Shown: piece by piece, positions 41,701-53,700 of the stretch | Position numbering within the stretch: the first letter of the stretch is position 1 | How the letters are laid out: each line of letters starts with the position of its first letter | Source: Hippopus hippopus | Taxonomy: Eukaryota; Mollusca; Bivalvia; Cardiida; Cardiidae | DNA length: 64,000 bases | Assembly: GCA_946811185.2 (NCBI GenBank) | Contig: OX328112.1 | Location: forward strand, 23,775,558-23,839,557 | Direction: 5' to 3' | The notes under the pieces: model-generated | Told to the model about the DNA's origin: nothing | Database searches by the model: none | What the model saw: only the letters and a program-made list of their open reading frames with translations | Position numbers and translations under genes: made by a program

Positions 41701-44700
41701 CATTATTTGAACAACATTATTTTTGTTATCTTAAAATTGTTTCAGTTTGGACAAGTTTAAGAATTTGTAATTTGGTAGAAAGTCAGTGTGTAACAAGAAT
41801 GCTTCCATTTCATAACGCAGTGTGTAAACTTTTCAAAGCATAGTGGGAAAAGGAGAAAAAAAGCAAGAAACCAGTATTTTATCCTTTTCTGGCAATGTTT
41901 TCTACCCTTGCAATGACACATCTCATTATTTAATAAGAATATTATTGTTTATAAATTGTTTGGACAAGTTTAAAAATTCGTTGTTTAGTAAAGAGAGTCA
42001 ATGTGTATTGAGAACACTTCTATTTCATAGTGCAATGTGTAAACTTTTGAGTACAAAAAGGCAGCAGACCTCAACAGATTTCTCCAAAAGAGAATCCTTA
42101 CGAAGGGTGAAGAGTGCAATATCTAACTCAGCAAAACGCTTCTCTGGTTATGGACAACATGTAAGTTCTTCTTCATATCCACCAAGGTAGGGGGCTTAAT
42201 GAATACAGAAGATAGGGGTATAATTTTTTTTTGTTCATCTTTTTGTTTGTCTGCATAAGTCTTTTTCTGCTAAACAACTTCAATTACATGTATGTTGCCT
42301 TGTAGGCTTGCAGGTTATGCTATTCTATAATAGTAGTCAAAATTTATTGTCTGCTATTGTCATTTTGGCATACTCAGAAATAAGCTATTTCTGCAATATT
42401 TACCTACACATAACACCAAAGATTTTAAGTAGGGTGAAGAAAGTATTCAAAAGTTCAGGACAATAATACTTTTTTCAGCAGTTATTAAATTAGCTTCTTA
42501 TAAGGGGCATGGCATTTCCCAAACACCTTTAGTTTTAAGCCACTGTTTTAATGGATCACAGTCTTATTTCCATATATTCTTAGCTCATACTAACTCTTTA
42601 CCAAACAAACACATAAATAAAGCTCTGGCAAAAAGGGGTTTAATGCATGTCTGTTAAGCATCATACCAAGCAAGTTACCACGTACAGATCCATGAAAACA
42701 GTTTTGTCTAACCTGTTGAATCATGAGGTAGGATGGTTCTTAGACATGAAGTAAATTTACTTAAAGTAAACATTTTCAACACAGGTCAGCTGGCGTGGAT
42801 TGCGCAGGCTGACCTGGGTTGATACTTTTTAAAGATACATCAAACCCCCTTTTCACAGAGCATGGCTCATGTTTTTAAAATGAAAAAGCCTCTGGAAGAC
42901 ATTGTTTGAAAAACATTGTTTGCAGAGGAGAAAATGCTGGGTAAAGATTAAATCTTTACCTAGCAGTCCTATTTTTTTTAGGATTTTGAGGAAGAAGGCC
43001 TATGAGAACCAGTTTTTACAATGTACTCCTTTTCTCACAATATTTTCTACACTATTAGAAAACTTAAGGTTATTTATACTCATTTTGAAATTGTCTGCAG
43101 ATGTTTTCAATTTGAAAGAGTGTAAAACTTGGTTGTTTGCGTGAAAGGTTATACAAACAATGAACAAAGCCTTTATTATTATACCCCCGCAAAACGAATG
43201 TTTTCAGGGGTATACTCGAATCAGCCTGTCTGTCCGTCCATCCGTGTGTCCGTCTGTGTGTCCGTCCGTGTGTCCGTCTGTGTACAAAGTACTAGTAATT
43301 TTGTGTCGCAAACTCCTCCTACAGTTTTGCTGCTATTGTATTGAAAGTTTGTTGATACATTGATCGTATACTGAAGTTGTGCAAGACGCAGTTTTCAATC
43401 ATCTACTCCCTATGATTCAAGGGTAATCTCCCCTTGAACTTAGAAAATTTTTTGTTAAATTGCCTGTTTCTGTCAAAGTACTGGCGGGGGTATTAAGTCA
43501 CATTCAGTGACAGCTCTAGTTCTCTTCAGGATGCCCATGAATTTCTTGGTCAAGTTCTTGACCAATTGAAAGAGGAGATTGTCAAGATAACCAAGTCGAC
43601 ACCGAGTCCTAGTCGAGATGAGGAGGTAAAATTTAATTGTTTGCCCAGTCCCGCATCATCGCCAAGTATCAACCCAGTCACAGACAATTTTGAGTTTGAG
43701 ATCCTGCACACCATCTCTTGTGAGAAGTAAGTCTTATCATGTGTTAGCATGACATAAGCCTTTCGAAAATATGGGGATATTCTTGGATATTGTTCCATTG
43801 AGTAAGAAAAATGTCTCATCATAATGCACAGGTGAAAGGCTTGGTCCCTTTTCAAATTCATTTGATAAGTAGACTTTAGTGGCCTTGTCTCACTGGTTTT
43901 GAAAGTGTACCTTATTTCTGCAAATTCTCGGGACAATTGTCCTCTTGTTAACTCTTAACCTAATGACCAGATTTGGTACTCTATCAGTCTGAAAGCATTT
44001 GCAGATGACAAATGGAATGTATCTGAAATGTATGATTTCTGGCTTTGATGGAGTGGAAAATATAGTGGAAAAAGGAGAAAATGCTGGTTACCAGCATTTT
44101 CTCCTTTTTCTACAATGTTTTCTAAAAGCCTTCTTCTTCAGGGACATTAAAACTCTGGGTTGTGTAGTAAAGGGTTAAAAACTTCTTGGCAGAACACTGA
44201 AATATTTTGTGTGAGATTGTGATTGTTTATTTTTTAGGTGTTCCAATGAACTGACAAAAACAGAGCATTTTCATGATATATCAGTGGATGTACCCAGAAG
44301 AAAGTGAGCCATGCATTTAGCTTTTTTCAGCACCAAATATATAAACACGACCTATTTTGATGGTTGAAAATAAAATTCTATGATTCTCAGAAAAATTTTA
44401 ATCTTACAGGCTTGACTACACAAGCGGATGGCATAGATCCAAGATCAGACTGCACATTCTGTGCAATCTGATATTGATCTATACCGTCCGCAAAAGCCGC
44501 TGATTTCGCCTATGGCGCCAAAAGGGCTAGTTACATGTTACAATCCGTCCTTAATGTTGCCTGTTTTTCTTAGATGCTATTCTTACCCTTTACCAAATAA
44601 TCCTGTGTTTAAACAACCTTGGGAAAGAAGCCTTTTGAAAACATTGTGGGAAATGGAAATTTTATTGTACACTTTAAAAGAAGTATTACGTTTTGCCCCT

Positions 44701-47700
44701 GTCTTTTGGTCCATCCCTCCATCCATCCATCTGTTCATCTGCAGCAATTTTGTGTCAGCTTTATGTCTCTTAAACTCTGTGTCTGATCTTGAAAATATTT
44801 CACACGTGTTGCTCTAAAATGTTTGCTTAGTATTTAATGCTGTTTTCAGCCTTACTTCAATTATATTTTGGCAATTAGTGCACCAATGACTTCCTTGAGT
44901 TTTCTTCACAAGTGGCCAGCACAACAATGTTTCCAAACCACTGCCTGCCCTCCCACATTAATCTCATCAAAAGAAGACTGAAACATGTTGTAATGACCAT
45001 TGTCAGTTCAATGAAAGAATGTTGATTTGCTTGGGATTCAACCAGCAACCCCTGAGTTTTAAGCCCTGTACTTGACAGACTAAGTTATTGGGCTCACTGT
45101 GCTGTAGTATGACTGATATGATGTTGAAAATGGCATAAACCATCATCTACCCTTTTTCACACAATGAGTTCCATTGTTAACTCAAAATATCTGCCTACGA
45201 CAATTTCAAAATTTATACACATTTTCTGATACGATAGAAAACATTGTGGGAAAAGGAGAAAATGCTGGTTGACTGTTTTGTTAAAGGTAAACAGTAAATA
45301 AACAGTATATGTGAGAAGACAACTTTTTTATTTCAGAGATGTGATGACACCCAGGTCTTTACAAGATGCAATCACACTGTTTTTTAGAAACGAGAAATTT
45401 GAATATAAGTGTGAAAATTGTGGGCATGATAAATCGGATGTGTCTCATAAAATAACCAGATTACCAAGGTATGTATGAATTATATATACTTACATGTTAT
45501 AACCCTTTATTGAACAATCTGGTAACCTGCATTTTACTGCAATTTTTTCTACACTGTCAAGGACAAACTCTGTTGTTTGAGCCACTTTTATCTTGTAGTC
45601 TGCAAATGCATTCAATTTGGTGAAGTCTATAATTTTTCTGGTCTGGGAAAGAGCAGCTAGACTACTGAATGATTGATTCTTTACCAAGGAATATTGGGTT
45701 TTAATGACTTCAGGAAGAAGGCTTTTGAAAACATTGTGGGAAAAGGAGAAAATGCTGGTAACCAGCATTTCTTCTTTTTCCATAGTCTTTTCTACCCTTT
45801 CAAAAACAGCTTTTGCCATTCGAGCCATATTTAATTTGTCACCTGCAAATGCTTTGAATTTAGCAAAGTCCAAAATTTTGTTGTTTGGTTAGGAGTTAAG
45901 AATTGTTCTAATTCTAAATTCTAAAATTACTCTTATTCTAAATTCCATAACAAGCCATCTTATTGGCTAAGACATTCTGTCCCAGCCAGTTAGACTGGAA
46001 GCCATGGAATTTAGAGTTAGAACTTTATTTAGAATGGGTGATGAATACGCTTCAAGATTATTACATCAAATGTGGATGAAAATTTAAGGATTTTCATTTG
46101 ACAATTAAATTGACTGAAGAAAAATTAAACAATCAAATGTTCGCTATAGAAACAGATCAAAAGAATTACAAAATAATGCTTTATAATTTGAAAAGTGATA
46201 TTTTCCTTGTCAATCATCGTTTTCTAAGAAATTGCTAATGAGAATGATCTATGCATTTCAGTGCTAAAGATTAGAAGACCATCTTTGAAAAGACAGTTGG
46301 AAAACAAGCAATGTCATTGTTTGATTCAATGATTTTGCCTGTATTCATTTAAACTGTTAATTTAAACTAAATGCTTTCAATTTGGACATTTCTGAAATTT
46401 TGTCATTTGGTAAAGAACTAGATATTATTGAACTCAGAAGAAACAAACTATCGAGGTAGGTACAGAAACAACTGTTTCAGATTTGTTCATCAACATTCAG
46501 CCTTCTTTGTTTTCACTCCTCAGGATATTCATCATACATTTAAAAAGATATACTTACAACCAGATGTTTTCAAAGAACACCAAGATGGGTCAGAATGTAA
46601 CTATACCCTTGTATCTAACATTAAAAAACCACTGCACTGAAGAAACACAGCCTGCTTTTCCACCAAATTTTAATACTAGTTTTAGGTATGTATAATTTGT
46701 GGTATTTCTTTACTTAAGAAGAAAATATTTAGACTTGTCTGTATCTGAAAGCATTTGTAGACAACAAAATAATTGTAGCTCAATTGATTGGATTTGATTT
46801 TCTCAAGACTCTTAACTGCATTTCATTTTTGAACAAGTTTAAAGGCTCAGTAGTGGCCAAAAAAGCAATGCAGGTGTTAAAATCCATTTAAATTTAAATC
46901 ATACCATTTGAAAGTATGGAAAATATCGGAAAGATAACAATCTGTTATTGTGTGGTCGATCCAAGTGTTAGATGCTGGCAGAAAAATGAAGTTTAAAATC
47001 GGGCAAAAAGTAAACGAAAGATAGGGTGGCCTGGTAGCTTTTAACCTAATTTTGAAAATAATTTCTCTGCCAATGACTAACTCTGGAACCAATGGTACAA
47101 TAACAGATTGTCATCTTCACAATAATTTCCATACTTTCAAATGGTATGATATAAATTGAAATTTATGCATTTCAACACCCACTTGGTTTACTTTTGATAA
47201 CTATTGTTACTTTGAAAAAAAAAAAAAAAAACTATGCATGTTTTTTTGCCTGGAACAGGGCTTTAACACTAAGATTTTTACAGAAGATACACACTAAAAG
47301 TGTGACAAATATCCTAGTCTCTTTGTTTTTCAAGGAATTTTCTTGCTAGCAATCTCCTTTAATGCAGAGCAACATCTTTGGCTTCTTAACTTTGAAAGTA
47401 ACATAAGTTCTGATTGGCTAAACCACATGGTTTAGCCAATCAGAACTTGTGTTACTTTCAAAATTGGAAAAACTTGGAGAATAAGACTGAGAACATTCTT
47501 AAGAATGGTTGGTGACCCTGATGTCAATGACCATATGACATGATTTATCCGTTTCAGTGATCAGAAAAGTATTTTAGAGGATTCAGTAGAGGAAGATATA
47601 CCAAGCAGGAGAAAATTAGAATACAAGTAAGTTGATGTCACAGTATCTGAAATTGAATCTTTTGACCCATTGCCACACAATTAAATATTTCTAACAGCGC

Positions 47701-50700
47701 TTAGAAAGAGGGCTTTTGAAAACATTGTGGAAAAGGGAGGAGATGCAGGTTATCAACATTAATTTTACTCCATTCGAAATAAGCTTAATGGTAGTGTTTC
47801 ATTTCAGCATGTCTTAGTTGTGTACAATGTGAGTCAAAATCATACTTCACAGCATTTAGTTTGGGATTTGTACTGTGAAATGTTTTGACTAGAGCATCCT
47901 TGAGGTTTTAGTTTTGGGTCTATTTTCCTGTTTGGGAAGATCCATTTCATTTATTCAGCACTTTAATCTTTTCCCAAACTACAAATTTTAGACTCTTCCA
48001 AAAGTTGTAACATCTCCAGATGATAAATTCAAAATTGGTACACATCAGTTGTCTATGATAGGATAGAAAGTTGTCTGTGATAGGACAGAAAACATCGTGG
48101 GAAAAGGAGAAAATGCTGGTTACCAGCATTTTCTCCTTTTCCCACAATGTTTACAAGAGTCTTTCTGGTCAGGATGGTTAAAACTGAAGATTGTGTGGTA
48201 TTGCGTTAAGAGTTAATGTGGAAACACACCAAAAAAAATGAAGAGTTAACCATGTTTGATTTTACTTCAGAAACCAGTTCATGGAGAAAGGCAGTGAACA
48301 GAAAAATGATCATTCTTACTTTACACAGACGAAAGATAAGGTAAAATTTAATATTTCAAAATCTTCATTTGTGGTTTATGAAATTATTTTAACTACTTAC
48401 AAAGTACATGTATAGGCAAATCTTTAACTGTTTAAATATTTCCATGATAATTATCTGGTTGGTAACATAGATGGTGTGTGATTTGATCGGAAGGAAAAAA
48501 AAAAAAAAAAAACAAAGAAGGACTTGTTTTTTTTTAAACCCTTTACCACACAATCAAGAATTTTAACAACCTTGAAGAAGAAGGTTTTTGAAAAGATTGT
48601 AGGACAGCATGGAAATGCTGGTAACCATTTTTCTACCCTATCAAGAATATATTTTAATTTTCAAGTTACATTTTGAGTCTGCAAATGCTTTCAATTTGGA
48701 CAAGTCTTAACATTCTGCCATTTGGTAAATGGTCAAATCACATTACACCAATTGTGAGCAATAGATTTTTAAGTACAGTGCAAATTAAATTTTATGAATT
48801 AAATCATATGAAATTTTTCCCTTAGGTGCAGAGTTAAGTGAATTCTTTGGTTCCATTCACCAACCATTCTATTTATTGCTGTAATACTAAATTCTAAAGA
48901 CTAACCAGTCAGATGGACAGTCGTGGAGTATAGAATTATAGTATTATCCAGTGCTCTCAATAAAGGCCTATTTCAAGAATTTTTGTAATGCCATGTTCAA
49001 ATTTTAGGAATTTTTTTTTTAAAAATCAGGAATTTTTTTTTTTCCGCATCAGTCAGTGTGGTCATAGGCTTAGATTTATTTTGATTGTGTGGCGGAATGT
49101 CCAATCCTAATTTCAAACCCTATGTTGTGATTACTCTAAAGTTTTATCAAGAAAGACATGTCTTTAGAATAACCATATAATAGGGTTAGAAATGCATATA
49201 TATCTATAACAACACTGATTATGATCTGTGATTGGCTGGCAATGATGGACCATGGTACTTTAAATTAAGAATATATAAGCAAATCACTTCCATAATTGTA
49301 ATAATGACAATTCAGTTTTAATCATCATCATTCAGTCATACAATACAACATGGAAAACTTGTACATTTTAACTCATGGACTGTGTGGTAATGATTTAGTT
49401 CATAATAAAACTATTTTACATCAAGTCTGGCTTTCTTTTGTTTGTTTTTACCAAATCCCAGTATTTTCTACATGTCATTATGCAATTCTTTTTTTTTTTT
49501 TGCAAGTGCACCATATCTTCTTCCTTTACACTTGTTCCAGTGCTGAACAGCTTGATCAAATGGAAAGGCAGAAGATTCTGGTCCTTCAGAAATTTTCATG
49601 AGCTTTTCCAAACTGTCAGAGGATAGGGATGACCTGGCTTTAGTTTTCAGTTTGTTCTGAAGACTAAAGCCACGTTCACAAGCAACAGAAGTCACACAAA
49701 TGCAAAGGGCAGCCTCTGACATCTATTTTGAATTTTTTGATGTGCATGATTTTCTTTCAGTTTCTTAGTGGATTTTCGAAGTGATGTATCTCAGATAGAC
49801 GTGGTTTCCTTCGTAATGACAGTCACATCGCACAATGATTTTTTTAAAGAAATTTGCCAAAGTGCGCTGCATAATTCCCAAAAGAAATGCATATCAAAAC
49901 TATAATCTGCCAATTTTTAAAGAGTTGGACATATAATTGATATTACTCGTATATTTCAATTTCCCCAATTTTCGATTGCGTGTCTTATTAATTGCAATTA
50001 TCCGTTAATTTCTACAGCTGCAGTCAAATTAAAGATGGTTGATTACTTACCGATCATAATTGACCGACCAATTAAACACTTACCATAATCTGGTCATAAT
50101 TTCATAAACAATCGCATATGTGTAATTGTCATCGCTACACCCTAATCCAGATCACCAAAACGCTTTAACATGATTATAGACTCTTTGTAAAGCGCCTTCC
50201 GTACATTGAATAGACAATATCGAAGTTTTCCACAAGCGTCAAACCCTTTGTGCATTGTTTTTTTAAAAAACGTCCAGGTTGAAATTCTTGGACGTTTTTG
50301 TCAAAATCTGGAGGTAAAAAAAAAACCCGTCCGACTTTCAAAATGCCAACGTTTTTTCTCAAACTTTGGATGTAATATACATCATCGTCCGCTTATTGAG
50401 AGCAGTGATTATCTAGAAATAATGGATAAATATGGTCCTTGATCAATTTTCAGAAAGATGAAGACCCAGACATTGCCAGAGCTATAGAAATGAGTTTAAA
50501 AGACATGGAAGAGAAAGATCAGGTAGGCCTATCTTCTCTAATATTTCTTCTTGCCAAGCCCCAAGACAGCAGTGATAACCAGTTCTACATTTAGTGCTCC
50601 AGGACTTGCCAATAAGAAATAAAAGCTCAACTGAAATGCTTTCCTGGAATTCATGATGAGCTTGTAACAGGATTCATTTCTGTCTGTTTCTGGCGAAATT

Positions 50701-53700
50701 GATGTGATGATGTGTTTGGAAAAGCAGCCAGTCTCTCCTCAGAGAAATGTAGGAACATTACCTCTAAGACATGGTTGCAGCATATGGCTGAAAATATCTG
50801 TGTAATACAGATTCTCTGGCATAGTTCTGAGACTTTTTTTTCTACTATTAATTGCAAATTGCAGAATGTGAAACGGACAATTTTCTGTTGTCTTGCTTAA
50901 GGCATTTTGGTTGTAACTGACTGTACTGGATGTATAAGTCCATTCATCCATCCACCCACCCATCCACCCACCCATCCATTACTTGATGAATTAAAACATT
51001 TTTGTTCAAAACACATGATAATTTTGAACATTCACTTCTATCAAAGTAGTAGAATGGGGTAATTAGTCACCTTTTTGTGGCTATTCTATGTGTAGTAAAT
51101 CTGCCAGAAAAAAATGTTTCATGCACTTGATAAATCAGATAAGGGCTGGTCCTTTCAGAAGGGATGACAGGATCATAAATCTGTACCCAACAGCAAAAAT
51201 TATAGACCCATCCGAATTGAAAGCAATTTCAGACAACAAATCCGTTAAGGCTCAAACGATGGGATTTGTATTTTTGAAAGGGTAGAAAACATTATGTGAA
51301 AGGGAGAAAACGCTGGTTACCAGCATTTTCTCCTTTTCTCACCTCGTTTTCAAAGGCCTTCTTCGTCATGGTTGTTAAAGGGCTAGACAAACACTGTTCT
51401 GACTTTACTACTGGTCACAAGTATATTTGCGATTCATTTATTACAGAAAGATGATGCTGATGATGATATGGCCAGAGCAATTGAATTAAGCTTGAAAGAA
51501 CAGGAGGAGAGAGAAACGGTACTTTTTTTTTCTTTTTATCAACCCATTTTTAGCTTGGCTGTTTTCAAAGAAAACTTCGAGGTATTTTCATAGCCATGGT
51601 GTCATCTGCCTTGTCGTGTGCATCATGGTGCAAAAACTGACATTTTGTATATCTTGGTTATTGCTGTAGATATTTACTTTAAACATGGACAAGATATTAA
51701 CGATTGAAAGGGAAACCTATACAACAGGGGCAGGTAACCCTCAAAGTATTTTTGACACAGTTATGCCCTTTTTTCAACATGGAATTTTCACTGAAAATCA
51801 AGGAACCACAGCCGAGCATTGGCATCTGCATGCTGTGCTCTTGTTATCGCATGTTTGTAAAGATTTTTATACTTTGCCGATGTTAGAACTAGCTTTCTTA
51901 TTGTAGATTACTCATAGAACGGAAGAGAATCTGAATGTCAAATTTTTGCTGTCGTTGCCAAGCACAGTAGCTGGGTAAGCTATGTTTAGGGCTTGAAACC
52001 TGGGGGCGCCTGGTTCGAATCCCAAGCTTGGCCAATTTCTGTCCAAGGATTGATGATAGTCATTTCTACACAATTCATTTCTTTCACCACTGAGCATTTG
52101 TTTGAAGATAACTATGTTTGAAAGCAGCCAGTGGTTTGGGAAGAATATTGTGCAAAGTACTGGTAAAATAACCCCAGAAAAGCATGGAAAGGCACTCTGG
52201 CCATTGCTATACAGCTGAAACAATGTTTAAAAAGTGTTAATTACTCAACGTAAGTGTCTTTTCAAGGACACATCTAAAAAACCAGTACTACTGGTGAGGA
52301 TCAAACCCAGGTCCTCCTGGTTGCAAATCTAAAACCTTTATATTTTTAACTCTTTCCCAGACCACAAAATTTTAGACTAGTCCAAACTGAAAGCATTTGC
52401 AGAAGACAAATGTGACTCACATTGTGTGGTAAACGGTTAATAATTGTGAAAAAAGTGATATTTCTGTATTTGTGTACTGTTTTCAGCAATTAAAAGATGT
52501 GTTTGGTGACGACAGTGATGCAGAGCTAGAAAAGGCATTAGAAATGAGTAGACAGGATCACAGTAATGGTATGGAGGTCTCTTTAGAAGGTGACAACCTT
52601 TCCATTCTCTCTTACTATGTCTACCATCAAATTGTAATCCTGTGAGGACGAATCAGCCCTCCTTTTCAAGAAAAATAGGTCCTCACAGATCAATAAACAG
52701 ACAAGTCCCTGTCATTTTATATGTGAATATAAAGTGTGGATTGAAAAACTGTTCAAGTCATTTCAAGTCACAAACAATGAATTTCAGAGTTATATGTCAT
52801 AGAAATAGTTCTAGATTTGAAACTGGCCTCATTTCGTAGTTTTTGACATGGTGTAGTTTATAAAGTCTACATTGCAGATGAATAAGTAAGAGAAACATCC
52901 CAAAACACTTGAAAAACACCTAAACCATTGGCATTACACCCCAAACCACTTTTCTAACACCTGAAACCACATGCAAAAGGCTTAGGTACATGATTTTATA
53001 GAAAATAATCATGAAATAATGATGTCAGTCATGGAAAAAAAAAGTTTACAACCATCAGATAAATGAAGTTTTAATGAAATGGTTGATTGTTGCTAGCAAA
53101 TTTCTACCACCAACTTCTATTAGTACTTCCAGTACTTTGACTTTTCGGGTGAGAATTTACAGGATGACTACAATGTGTAGCCCTAAATATTTTAGTTTGT
53201 CTGAAAATCTGTGCAAAGGTACATTAATGTTATTGTGACAGGATTTATTCCTCTGAACATGGCTGAAGTCTTGCTTAAGTGGAAAAAGTAGTCTCTGGCT
53301 TTTGTTTTGATTTAGTTTATATGGAAAAGCAGTCGATGATAGGGGCCTGATAGGTCTTACTTATCACTTTAATGTTTAATCCTAAGTTTTACTGACTCTG
53401 AAAAAGAGGTCTTTTGAAAGATCATGGGAAAAGGAGAAAATGTTGGTAACCTGCATTTTCTTCTTTTCCCACAATGTTTTCTACCCTGTCAAAAAAACGT
53501 AAGTTCATTTTCACCACTTTCAAATTTGTTGTCTGCAAATGCTTTCAATTTTGAAGAGGCTAAAATTTGTTTTTTGGGAAAGGGTTAATATGGGTACATT
53601 CATTATGTTGTTATTTGGATACTTGCAGTTTAACTCCTTACCAATCATGTCCTAAACTGAAAGCATTTGTAGATGACAAAATTAATGTCACTCACAAATT

